Positions 1-7,989 of a DNA stretch of 64,000 nucleotides are shown here, piece by piece (within the stretch, counting starts at the first letter, position 1; every line of letters starts with the position of its first letter). The translations under genes and the position numbers were made by a program. The stretch comes from Methylocapsa palsarum. Its GTDB lineage: Bacteria > Pseudomonadota > Alphaproteobacteria > Rhizobiales > Beijerinckiaceae. A model generated the notes under the pieces. The model was not told the origin of the DNA, did no database searches, and saw nothing but the letters and a program-made list of their open reading frames with translations. The stretch is taken from positions 124,001-188,000 of the forward strand of contig NZ_FOSN01000003.1 in NCBI RefSeq assembly GCF_900114285.1. Reading direction: 5' to 3'.

Positions 1-345
1 GGCGGCGACGAACTCATCGGGGTCCGAATCCTTGACGACATATCCGTTCGCTCCAGCTTCCAGCGCGCGGCCGACGATCACCGGGTCCGCATGCATGCTG
101 AAGACGAGAATGCGCGCTCGAAGGTCGCGCAGCCGGATGCGCCGGATCAGGTCGAGGCCGCCGAGGCCGCTGCCGCTGATGACGAGATCGATGATCGTGA
201 CGTCCGGGCGGCGTTTGTAGAACAGCCGATAGCCGGTCAGGAAATCCGCGGCGTCGTAGATCATGGCGACGCCGGCGTCTTCAAGCAGCTTGCGACAGGC
301 TCGCAGCACGATGGGATGGTCGTCGATGATCAGCGCCGAAGTCAT
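1..345 (-). CDS. response regulator receiver domain, N-terminal part (runs off the window)
   Basis: The first 115 residues of a response regulator are present; the rest, presumably a DNA-binding output domain, lies beyond position 1. The receiver fold is readable: acidic pair D8-D9 near the N-terminus (LIIDDHP), phospho-acceptor D53 in the TIIDLV strand, S83 after the fourth strand (LVFSMHA) and conserved K105 in GYVVKDS. The start overlaps the stop of the upstream sensor kinase (ATGA at 342-345), so the two are translationally coupled and almost certainly form one two-component system. The receiver sequence, with the partner kinase of the HisKA_3 class, suggests a NarL/FixJ (LuxR-type HTH) regulator; that is inference because the output domain is not in the window. 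Confidence 0.9.
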   Translation of the reverse strand, partial: MTSALIIDDHPIVLRACRKLLEDAGVAMIYDAADFLTGYRLFYKRRPDVTIIDLVISGSGLGGLDLIRRIRLRDLRARILVFSMHADPVIVGRALEAGANGYVVKDSDPDEFVAA

Positions 346-1865
346 TCCGCGGCTTCGCCCTCACTGGACGGATGTTCGATGTCCGGGGCGTCGAGCGGAA
401 ACGTCACCAGGATTCGCGCGCCTTTGGCCTGAGAGGCGTCAAGCCTCCATTCCCCGCCAAGCGCTTGCACGCGGCCTTTCATTCCCGAGAGGCCAAATCC
501 GGGGCGGATGTCGGACGCCATGCCCTTGCCGCTGTCGCGCACCTCCAGCGCGAGGCGCCGCGAACCATGCGCATGAGACTCATTGGCGCGCCCTGTTTCT
601 TCATGCAGAATCACGGCGATCTTCGAAGCTCCGGCATGCCTTATGGCGTTCGTGAGGCTTTCCTGAATACAGCGATAGATCGTTAAATCAATGCGGTCGC
701 CATAAGTCGCTTCTAGTCCCGCGGCGTCCAGCGAAATCGAGACGGCCGGGTAAAGCCGGCCAAAACTCGCGGCAAGATCGGCAAGGACATCTTCAAGCGG
801 GGCGTGGCCGAGCGCCATCGGCCGCAGGCTGTTCAGAAGATGCCGGTTCGTCAGCTGCATCCGGTCCGCGATTTCGACGATGACGCTGGAACATTCCTCG
901 ACTTCCGCCAGCGTCTTCGATGAGTCTTCCGAAGCGCCCGGCGAAAGTGCTCCGATTTTCGCGCAGGCGCCCGCCAGAGACCGCGCGTTGGTCTTGAGGC
1001 CGAACAGGCAGGGGCCGAATTCGTCGTGCAGCTCAAGGGCGATGGCTCGTCTTTCTTCGTCCTGGACCTCAATCAGCCGGCGATTCAGGTCGGCGTTTGA
1101 CCGATGTGCGGCGTGAAGACTCTTGGCCAGTCCATTGAATCGATTAACAATTTCAGCCAATTCGCGCACGTCAGGCTGTTCGATGCCGATTTTGTATCGC
1201 CGCTGCTCCAGCGTGAGGAGGCCAGCGGAGACTCGCGTCAGCGGTTCGAGTATTCGGCCGAACATGACGTAAAGAACAGCCGCGGCGATCGCATTGGCGA
1301 AAAACGCCAGGCCGGCAAGCGCTTTGGTGTGGCCCCAGATTTCCTCGATTTCATCTTTTGGTTCACCGATGATGCTTACTGAGCCGATGTTACGGCCAAG
1401 GACGGCCACCGGATGTTCGATGCGCTCTGTCCGCGGCGAGACAAGGGCGGAGAACCAGGCGGGAGCCGAGCGTTCGCCGGGATGTCGCTTGATCGGCGCC
1501 TTGCCGCCGATCAAATGCCCGGTCGCGTCGAAGACCTGAACCGCCGCGTGGCGGGTGTAGCGCAATTGTTGCTGGAGGATCTGGAGCAGCCGCTCGGGCG
1601 TCGTGTCCGGCGCCATCAGACTGACGGTTTCGGACGCGAGCAATTGCGCCAGCCGCATCGAACTGCTCATTTCAACGCCGGCTGCGTCACGCGCCCGCGT
1701 GACGATGACGCAAAGGCCGATGATCGCGGCAAGGATCTCGATGAGAAGGAAAGCCGACAGGAGCTGCGTCCGGAGCGAACGCCTGGCCCAAACCGCGCGC
1801 AACCCTCTTCGCCGGGCGTCCGGTAAAGACAAGCACGCCTCGTCCAAACATTCCTCCCGCGCCAT
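342..1865 (-). CDS. membrane sensor histidine kinase, MoxY-like (HisKA_3 class)
   Basis: A 507-residue sensor kinase that should autophosphorylate and pass phosphate to the response regulator encoded directly downstream. There is a transmembrane helix at about residues 34-56, an extracytoplasmic sensor region at about 60-180 of the LapD/MoxY N-terminal type, a second helix at about 182-203, and a HAMP-like linker. The dimerisation/phospho-acceptor segment follows, with H280 in ALELHDEFG. The C-terminal ATPase carries a D-x-G-x-G box (DSGKGM) and a GFGLSGM loop typical of the NarX/DegS class. MoxY kinases are known from methylotrophs, where MoxXY controls methanol dehydrogenase genes; that function here is only suggested by resemblance, since no such target is visible. 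Confidence 0.88.
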   Translation of the reverse strand: MAREECLDEACLSLPDARRRGLRAVWARRSLRTQLLSAFLLIEILAAIIGLCVIVTRARDAAGVEMSSSMRLAQLLASETVSLMAPDTTPERLLQILQQQLRYTRHAAVQVFDATGHLIGGKAPIKRHPGERSAPAWFSALVSPRTERIEHPVAVLGRNIGSVSIIGEPKDEIEEIWGHTKALAGLAFFANAIAAAVLYVMFGRILEPLTRVSAGLLTLEQRRYKIGIEQPDVRELAEIVNRFNGLAKSLHAAHRSNADLNRRLIEVQDEERRAIALELHDEFGPCLFGLKTNARSLAGACAKIGALSPGASEDSSKTLAEVEECSSVIVEIADRMQLTNRHLLNSLRPMALGHAPLEDVLADLAASFGRLYPAVSISLDAAGLEATYGDRIDLTIYRCIQESLTNAIRHAGASKIAVILHEETGRANESHAHGSRRLALEVRDSGKGMASDIRPGFGLSGMKGRVQALGGEWRLDASQAKGARILVTFPLDAPDIEHPSSEGEAAE

Positions 1866-1923
1866 GGCAAGCCAGGAACGCCCAAGCGAAGATCACTCGA
1901 ACGAACCTGCGTCAGCCGCGCTT

Positions 1924-2040
1924 AGAGCATATTCCGATTGGATTGAATCAATCCAATCGAGAAGACTATGCTCAAGCTTTTGACTCTGGAGCGACTTCTG
2001 ATCGATTGCATGACTTCATGCAATCGGAAAGCGCTTGAGC
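1924..2040. repeat. dispersed palindromic repeat, copy A
   Basis: A roughly 117-bp element built from two imperfect palindromes joined by a short linker. One arm is centred on GGATTGAATCAATCC, the other on TTGCATGACTTCATGCAA; they are separated by a segment containing AAGCTTTTGACTCTGGAGCG. The same unit recurs, in either orientation, at 7817-7935, 29272-29390, 37026-37138, 38845-38916 (half) and 61644-61733 (internally deleted). All copies are outside or at the very edge of genes. The arrangement resembles REP/BIME elements; no REP-associated transposase is present in the window. Confidence 0.85.
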
Positions 2041-2119
2041 ATGGATGGCGCAAGATCGCACTCGGACCGCGCGATCCCCTATTTTCCGCCCGGGTTCAAT
2101 CCTGCGCCAGGCGAGTCGG

Positions 2120-3628
2120 CTATCCCGCGACTTTGGTGGGCTTCGCCTTCACGGGTCTGCGCAGGAACATGGGAACGTGATCGCCCATTCCGACCACCGG
2201 AGCGTCGTCGTCGTCCGGCCGTGGCGCAGGACGCCGGCGCACCGGCGCGGCTTTCGCTTCGGTTGCGGTCTTCGCTTGGGTTGCGGTCTTCGCTTCAGTT
2301 AACGCCTCGACAGGCGCCAGGGCCGCGTGGGGATGCTCGGCGCGCCGGCGCGAGCGCGTCGGCGCCGGGCGCTCCCCGCGTTGCGGCGCGTCGGAAGATT
2401 CAGCGCGCTTGTTTTCGTCCCGGGCATGCGGAGCGCGGCGGGAGCGCGCGCCCTTGGACGGGGACGAGGGCGCCTCGGGCGCGTCTTCGACATCGAGTTC
2501 GGCGATCGTCTCCTTGCTCAGCCAATCGATTTTCCGCGCGATCAGGCGCTCGATCTCGAGGATGTGCTTCTGGTCGGCGCGGGTGACGATCGAAATCGCG
2601 ACGCCGCTTTTTCCGGCCCGGCCGGTCCGTCCAATCCGGTGAACGTAGTCCTCGGCGTGAGTCGGCACGTCGAAATTGAACACATGGCTGACGTCGGGAA
2701 TATCGAGACCGCGGGCGGCGACGTCCGAACAGACGATGAGATCGACGTCCCCGGTCTTGAAGGCGTCGAGCGAGGCCATGCGCGCGCGCTGGTCCATGTC
2801 GCCGTGAAGGGCGCCGGCATTGAAGCCGTGCTTCTGCAGCGACTTGTGCAGGACCGCAACGTCGCGCTTGCGATTGCAGAAAATGATCGCATTCTTGAAA
2901 TCGGCGGCGTCACGGATGAGGCGGCGGAGCGTTTCCCGCTTGGCCGGGCCGGTGGCGGAGGCGACGAGGCCCTGAACGATGGTGATCGCGGTTGACGCCG
3001 CGCGGGCGACCTCGATCCGCACTGGATTGTGCAGAAAGGTCTCGGTCAGCCGCGTGATTTCGGGCGGCATGGTCGCGGAGAAGAACAGCGTTTGGCGGGT
3101 GAAAGGCACAAGTTTGCAAATGCGCTCGATGTCGGGAATGAATCCCATGTCGAGCATGCGGTCCGCCTCGTCGATGACCAGAATTTCGATGCCGGTGAGC
3201 AACAGCTTGCCGCGTTCGGAAAAATCAAGCAGGCGTCCCGGCGTCGCGATGAGGATATCGGCGCCGCGCGTGATCTTGGTTTCCTGATCCGCGAAGGACA
3301 CGCCACCGATCAGCAGCGCCACGTTCAGCTTGTGATTGACGCCGTAGCGGATGAAACTTTCCTCGACCTGGGCCGCAAGTTCGCGGGTCGGCTCGAGGAT
3401 CAGGGTGCGCGGCATTCGCGCCCGCGCCCGGCCTTGTTCGAGCCGCGACAGCATGGGCAGGGTGAAAGCGGCGGTCTTTCCGGTGCCCGTCTGGGCGATG
3501 CCAAGGACGTCACGCCCGGCGAGGGCGTGAGGGATCGCCTGCGCCTGGATGGGAGTCGGCGTCTTGTAACCGGACGCCTCTACGGCTTGAAGCACCTTCT
3601 CGCTTAAACCGAGTTCGTTGAAAGTCAT
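2120..3628 (-). CDS. rhlE: DEAD-box ATP-dependent RNA helicase, RhlE type
   Basis: A 502-residue cytoplasmic RNA helicase expected to unwind short RNA duplexes in ribosome assembly or RNA decay. The core motifs are all visible near the N-terminus: Q motif (PTPIQAQAIP), motif I AQTGTGKT, motif II DEAD, motif III SAT and motif VI HRIGRTGR. The last 130 or so residues form a basic, low-complexity Arg/Ala/Pro tail with repeated TATQAKTATEAK-like segments, as in other alphaproteobacterial RhlE proteins. I chose the ATG at 3628 (MTFNELGLS), which fits the family N-terminus; an in-frame ATG 45 bases upstream would add an unconserved leader. It stands alone in its orientation. Confidence 0.93.
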   Translation of the reverse strand: MTFNELGLSEKVLQAVEASGYKTPTPIQAQAIPHALAGRDVLGIAQTGTGKTAAFTLPMLSRLEQGRARARMPRTLILEPTRELAAQVEESFIRYGVNHKLNVALLIGGVSFADQETKITRGADILIATPGRLLDFSERGKLLLTGIEILVIDEADRMLDMGFIPDIERICKLVPFTRQTLFFSATMPPEITRLTETFLHNPVRIEVARAASTAITIVQGLVASATGPAKRETLRRLIRDAADFKNAIIFCNRKRDVAVLHKSLQKHGFNAGALHGDMDQRARMASLDAFKTGDVDLIVCSDVAARGLDIPDVSHVFNFDVPTHAEDYVHRIGRTGRAGKSGVAISIVTRADQKHILEIERLIARKIDWLSKETIAELDVEDAPEAPSSPSKGARSRRAPHARDENKRAESSDAPQRGERPAPTRSRRRAEHPHAALAPVEALTEAKTATQAKTATEAKAAPVRRRPAPRPDDDDAPVVGMGDHVPMFLRRPVKAKPTKVAG

Positions 3629-3959
3629 TCGAATCCTGAATTGAGCGCTCTGCGCTGAACGATGGTCAAACATGGCGCCGCCCGCCGCAGCCGCAGGCGA
3701 ATCGCCTTAAAACTGGACGGTAAAATCTGCGGGATGCGTGCCAGAATGAATATCAGACAAAATTGCCTAATGCCTGACCATGAGCAGTTCAAAAGGTCAA
3801 GACCCGACGTTACGCCGCATGACCTTAAGGTAGCAATGAAATCATTCTTACCCGGACTATCGTCCTAAAGTTGCGAAGATACAAGGAGTATCGGGATCCG
3901 CAAGCCAAATCCATTCTTTTCCGCGCGATGATTTGTCTTTTCCGCGCGGGGCGGAGCGT
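3629..3959. other. intergenic region without recognised feature
   Basis: About 330 bases between the helicase start and the end of the XRE regulator gene. I see no convincing gene, repeat or terminator. Open frames here lack recognisable protein character. It must contain the helicase promoter. Confidence 0.5.
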
Positions 3960-4577
3960 CTAGTCCATGGCGGCCGCCTTGAGAATGCAGACCATAAACG
4001 CCGCGGCCGGTTCTGACGACGCATTGCGGATGATATGAGGGCGGTCGCAGCGGTAGCGCAGCGTCTCGCCCGCCTTGGCCCGGTCGATCGCGCCGCCGAT
4101 CTCGACTTCGAGCTCGCCGGCGCTGATGGACAGGCTCTCGACCGATCCGCGCTGATGCGCCTCGGATTCAAGCACGCCTCCGGGCTCCGCGGTAAAATCA
4201 TACCATTGCAGCCATTCGACGGTCTTGATCCAGCCGATGATCGACAGCTTGCACTTGCCGTCGTCGGACACCAGAAGCGGAATGTCGCCGCGGAGGGACT
4301 TTTCAAGAAAAGGCTCCTCGTCGGCGGCCTGCAAGACGCGATCGATGGACACGTCGAGGGCTTGCGCCAGGCGCCAGATCGTCGCCAGGGTCGGATTGGT
4401 CTCGTTGCGCTCGATCTGGCTGATGATCGACTTCGCGACGCCTGATTGTTCCGAGAGTTCGGACAATGAAAGATTGTAGGCCTTGCGCAGGCGCTGAACC
4501 GTCTTGCCGAGCTGGCCGGAGAGGGCGAGCGCGCCCGCTTCCAGCACCTTGACCTTATCGCGGCCCTCGACGCCCAT
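3960..4577 (-). CDS. XRE-family transcriptional regulator with C-terminal cupin domain
   Basis: A 205-residue DNA-binding protein. Residues about 21-80 form a helix-turn-helix of the Cro/C1 (XRE) type (LGKTVQRLRKAYNLSLSELS ... IISQIERNETNPTLATIWRLA). Residues about 100-200 resemble a cupin ligand-binding barrel (EAHQRGSVESLSISAGELEV, then a glycine-rich turn and RCDRPHIIRNAS). Such two-domain proteins usually sense a small molecule, often an amino acid, polyamine or sugar derivative, and repress or activate neighbouring genes. No metabolic operon is adjacent, so the ligand and targets cannot be guessed. A purine-rich AAAAGGGCGAG precedes the ATG as a ribosome-binding site. Confidence 0.88.
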   Translation of the reverse strand: MGVEGRDKVKVLEAGALALSGQLGKTVQRLRKAYNLSLSELSEQSGVAKSIISQIERNETNPTLATIWRLAQALDVSIDRVLQAADEEPFLEKSLRGDIPLLVSDDGKCKLSIIGWIKTVEWLQWYDFTAEPGGVLESEAHQRGSVESLSISAGELEVEIGGAIDRAKAGETLRYRCDRPHIIRNASSEPAAAFMVCILKAAAMD

Positions 4578-4870
4578 GATTCGACTCGCCCTTTTCTTTT
4601 TTTGAGAAGTGTTCCAGCGTTTGAGAAACTACCCGATCGCGTTTGAAATATCGAACATTTGTTTGTCCCAATGATCGGCATGGCTTTTATGCCGCGCGCG
4701 TCGCTTGCGCCCAAGTCGCCGTCAGAAGATTAGCTTACTGATTTTTCATCATATTCTCGAATTCCGGCGGAAGAGCGCGGCAGCCTGCGCGGGGCTGTCA
4801 TGGAACGGCAACACGAATCTGCTTTCTGGAACAAGCCTAAGCTTCTAGATTCAGTTTAAGGTTGCGCCAC

Positions 4871-5680
4871 GTGAGCGAAGACCAAGAGCCGACCCGTTAC
4901 CGAACCCTTTTCCTGTCCGACATTCATCTTGGGACGCGCGGGTGCCAGGCGGAACTCCTGCTTGATTTTCTGAAGCACAATGAAGCCGACACGATCTATC
5001 TCGTCGGCGACATTATCGACGGATGGCGGTTGAAGGGCGGCTGGTATTGGCCGCAGACGCATAACGACGTCGTGCAAAAGCTGCTCCGGCAGGTGCGCAA
5101 GGGCGTGAGGATGCTCTATGTGCCCGGCAATCACGATGAATTCGCGCGCGAATTCATCGGCGCGTTTTTTGGAGGCGTCGAGGTCCTCGACAAGGCCTAC
5201 CACGCGACCAAGGACGGCAAGCGCCTGCTGATTGTCCATGGCGACCAGTTCGATCTCGTGGTGCAGCACGCGAGATGGCTTGCCGTGCTGGGCGATTGGG
5301 CTTATGAAGTAGCGCTCTGGTCGAACCTTTGGTTTAACAGGATCCGGCGGTCTCTGGGTTTCCCCTACTGGTCGCTTTCCGCCTGGGCCAAGCTCAAGGT
5401 CAAGAACGCTGTGAATTTCATTAGCGCCTTCGAGGAGGCCCTAGCCGAAGCAGCGCGGCGGCACCACGCCGACGGCGTCGTGTGCGGACATATCCACCAC
5501 GCCGCCATCCGCGACATCAACGGCATGCTCTACGTCAACACCGGCGACTTCGTCGAATCCTGCACCGCCGTCGCGGAACATGCCGACGGGCGCCTCGAAA
5601 TCCTGCATTGGCGGCTTACGGCGGAGCAGCAAAAGGCTTCCGCCCTGCAACTTCGCTCCGGCGCGAAGGCGGCCGCCTGA
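4871..5680 (+). CDS. UDP-2,3-diacylglucosamine diphosphatase-like metallophosphoesterase
   Basis: A 269-residue calcineurin-like phosphoesterase of the LpxH-related COG2908 family. Metal-binding motifs are in order: SDIHLG near the N-terminus, VGDIIDGW, PGNHDE, a VHGDQFD segment and GHIHHA with NTGDFVESC near the end. LpxH removes UMP from UDP-diacylglucosamine in lipid A synthesis. Many Hyphomicrobiales use LpxI for that step and keep this homologue next to a glycosyltransferase, as here, so its substrate may be another envelope nucleotide or phospholipid. I chose the GTG at 4871 because an AAGG sits 9 bases upstream; a TTG at 4862 is in frame but poorly spaced. Its stop overlaps the next start (TGATG), indicating coupling. 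Confidence 0.85.
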   Translation: MSEDQEPTRYRTLFLSDIHLGTRGCQAELLLDFLKHNEADTIYLVGDIIDGWRLKGGWYWPQTHNDVVQKLLRQVRKGVRMLYVPGNHDEFAREFIGAFFGGVEVLDKAYHATKDGKRLLIVHGDQFDLVVQHARWLAVLGDWAYEVALWSNLWFNRIRRSLGFPYWSLSAWAKLKVKNAVNFISAFEEALAEAARRHHADGVVCGHIHHAAIRDINGMLYVNTGDFVESCTAVAEHADGRLEILHWRLTAEQQKASALQLRSGAKAAA

Positions 5681-6714
5681 TGCGAATTCTGATCGCGACC
5701 GATGCGTGGCGACCGCAGGTGAACGGAGTCGTCAGATCTCTCGAGTCCGTCGCCAAGGCCTTGCGCGAACAGGGCGCCGAGGTCGAATTCCTGACCCCGC
5801 AAGGGTTCGCCTCGGTGCCTTTGCCGACCTATAGCGAGATTCGCCTGGCGCTCGCGAGCCCCAAGGCCGTCTCGAACCGGCTCGAAGGCCTCGATCTGGA
5901 TCATATACATATCGCGACGGAAGGCCCGATCGGCTTCGCCGTGCGGCGATGCTGCCTGCGCGCAAGACGCTCGTTCACGACCAGCTACCACACCCGTTTC
6001 CCCGAATATATTTCGGCGCGAACCTGGATTCCGGAATCCTTGAGCTACGCCGTCCTGCGCCGGTTTCACAACGCCGGCGCCGGCGTCATGGTCTCGACGG
6101 CCTCGATCGCCAATGATCTTCACGGCCGCGGCTTTCAACGTCTGATGCATTGGTCGCGCGGCGTCGACCACAACCACTTTTCCCCGGCGAAAGCGGCCTG
6201 GACCGATCTGCCGCGGCCAATCTTTCTTTACGCCGGCCGTCTCGCCCCTGAAAAAAACATCGAGATGTTCCTCAAGCTGGACCTGCCGGGATCGAAAGTG
6301 ATCGCGGGCGACGGACCCTCGCGCCGCGCGCTTCAGGCGGCGTTTCCACAGGCGCATTTTCTCGGCGCGCAAAGCAGCGAACAGCTCGCCGTCCATTACG
6401 CGTCCTCGGATGTTTTCGTGTTCCCGAGCCGCACCGACACGTTCGGAATGGTTCTGCTCGAAGCGCTGGCTTCGGGGCTGCCGGTGGCGGCTCTGCCGGT
6501 GCCGGGCCCGCTTGACGTCATCGGCGCGAGCGGCGCCGGAGTGCTCGACCAGGATCTGCGCGCCGCCTGCCTCGCCGCGCTCGAGATTCCGCGAGAGAAA
6601 GCCCGGGCGCATGCCATGACTTATACCTGGGCGAACAGCGCCCGTCAGTTCCTGGACAATATCCTGCTCTCGAAGGCCGGATCGCGGCGGATGGTCCCGC
6701 GCCCCAGCTTTTAG
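5680..6714 (+). CDS. glycosyltransferase family 4 (GT-B), mannosyltransferase-like
   Basis: A 344-residue retaining GT-B glycosyltransferase. The N-terminal half has the donor-independent Rossmann start ILIATDAWRPQVNGVVRSL, typical of family 4 enzymes acting on lipid or glycolipid acceptors. The C-terminal half has FLYAGRLAPEKNIEMF, IAGDGPSRRAL and the E-x7-E motif in FPSRTDTFGMVLLEALASGLPV, which binds the sugar nucleotide. Relatives include GDP-mannose-dependent alpha-mannosyltransferases and SQDG synthase. The start overlaps the stop of the phosphoesterase gene, so the pair is one operon; I infer that they make or modify a membrane glycolipid. Which sugar is used cannot be read from the sequence. 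Confidence 0.88.
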   Translation: MRILIATDAWRPQVNGVVRSLESVAKALREQGAEVEFLTPQGFASVPLPTYSEIRLALASPKAVSNRLEGLDLDHIHIATEGPIGFAVRRCCLRARRSFTTSYHTRFPEYISARTWIPESLSYAVLRRFHNAGAGVMVSTASIANDLHGRGFQRLMHWSRGVDHNHFSPAKAAWTDLPRPIFLYAGRLAPEKNIEMFLKLDLPGSKVIAGDGPSRRALQAAFPQAHFLGAQSSEQLAVHYASSDVFVFPSRTDTFGMVLLEALASGLPVAALPVPGPLDVIGASGAGVLDQDLRAACLAALEIPREKARAHAMTYTWANSARQFLDNILLSKAGSRRMVPRPSF

Positions 6715-6776
6715 CGAAGCGGGGCCGTCGGCCTCTGCGCCCTGACGCGGCGAAAAGCCGACACTATATAGGGGCG

Positions 6777-7811
6777 ATGGATGCGCATTTTCACCAAACC
6801 GAAGCGGCCGTCTCCTTTGTCCTGAACGAAAAGGAAGCGGATCCCGATCATAGAGACGCCTCGCCGACGCAAGCTCGCGACGACTTCCTTCTCGACGCCT
6901 ATTCGTCGAGAGTGACGGGAATCGTCGAGGCGGTCGCCCCGAGCGTCGTGCGCCTCGATATAAGGCGAGGCGACGGCAGGAAGGCGGGCTCGGGCTCCGG
7001 CGTCATCATTTCGCCCGACGGGCTCGTGCTCACCAACAGCCATGTCGTGCAGGGCGCGAAACGCGCGGACGTGACGACGCTGGACGGGCGGACGCTGTCC
7101 GGCCGCGTCCTTGGCGACGACCCGGACACCGATCTCGCTCTCGTGCGCATTGATGAAAGCGCCACCTTGCCGGCCGCCCGGCTCGGCGATTCCAAGGCGT
7201 TGCGGCCCGGCGAAATCGCCGTCGCGATCGGCAATCCGCTCGGCTTCGACGCCAGCGTCACCGCGGGCGTCATCTCCGCGCTCGGGCGCTCGCTGCGATC
7301 CACCAACGGTCGCCTGATCGACGATGTGATCCAGACCGACGCCTCGCTCAATCCGGGCAATTCCGGCGGTCCGCTGGTCTCGTCGAGGGGCGAAGTGATC
7401 GGGATCAACACGGCGATCATCGCCAGCGCTCAGGGCATCTGCTTCGCCGTCGCGTCGAATACGGCGAGCTTTGTCCTCGGCGAACTCATCGCGCATGGAA
7501 GGGTGCGCCGCGCCTATCTCGGCATCGGGGCCGGGACGATCGCTCTCCCGCGCAAGATCGCGCTGCGCCTTAGCCTGACGCAGGCGACGGGCGCCGTGGT
7601 CAGCCTCGTCGAACCTAAAAGCCCGGCGGATCATGCGGGAATCCTGACCGGCGACATCGTGCTGGCGGCGGACGGCGCTCCCGTGAGCGGCGCGGATGAT
7701 CTGGTGCGGCTGCTCGACGCCGGAAAAATCGGGCGCACGATCGCGCTCGATGTCCTGCGCCGTTCGGACCGGCGCCGGTTCTGGGCCGCGCTGAACGAAA
7801 GAAAACGGTGA
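6777..7811 (+). CDS. HtrA/DegP-like trypsin-fold serine protease with one PDZ domain
   Basis: A 344-residue S1C-type protease. The catalytic triad is complete: H89 in LTNSHVV, D119 in DPDTDLALV and S196 in NPGNSGGPL. A single PDZ domain occupies about residues 250-340 (GAVVSLVEPKSPADHAGI ... GDIVLAADG). Unlike classical DegP/DegQ/DegS proteins, the N-terminal 55 residues are polar and charged, with no signal peptide or membrane anchor, so it may act in the cytoplasm or use an unrecognised route. It starts 62 bases after the glycosyltransferase gene in the same direction. A dispersed repeat follows it directly. Confidence 0.9.
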   Translation: MDAHFHQTEAAVSFVLNEKEADPDHRDASPTQARDDFLLDAYSSRVTGIVEAVAPSVVRLDIRRGDGRKAGSGSGVIISPDGLVLTNSHVVQGAKRADVTTLDGRTLSGRVLGDDPDTDLALVRIDESATLPAARLGDSKALRPGEIAVAIGNPLGFDASVTAGVISALGRSLRSTNGRLIDDVIQTDASLNPGNSGGPLVSSRGEVIGINTAIIASAQGICFAVASNTASFVLGELIAHGRVRRAYLGIGAGTIALPRKIALRLSLTQATGAVVSLVEPKSPADHAGILTGDIVLAADGAPVSGADDLVRLLDAGKIGRTIALDVLRRSDRRRFWAALNERKR

Positions 7812-7816
7812 CCGCG

Positions 7817-7935
7817 AGAGCGCTTTCCGATCGCATGAAGTCATGCGATCGACCAGAAATCGCTCCAGAGTCAAAGACATGAGCGTATTCTTGTCGATGG
7901 GATTGATTCAATCCAATCGAGAAAGATTATGCTCT
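7817..7935. repeat. dispersed palindromic repeat, copy B (inverted relative to A)
   Basis: A full-length copy of the element described at 1924-2040, in the opposite orientation. Both palindromes are present, around CGCATGAAGTCATGCG and GGGATTGATTCAATCC. It begins 5 bases after the protease stop and lies between the convergent protease and RND genes, so it may act as a transcript end or mRNA-stabilising hairpin. Confidence 0.85.
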
Positions 7936-7989
7936 GGGACGGCGACGTCGAACAGGTCGCCGTTTTCAGAATGGGCCGGGCGACACGGT

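Noticed and set aside
5482-5679. N-terminal extension of the glycosyltransferase frame back to 5482
   Set aside because: The extension overlaps the phosphoesterase gene in another frame and is Arg/His-rich noise; the family start MRILIATDAW is at 5680.
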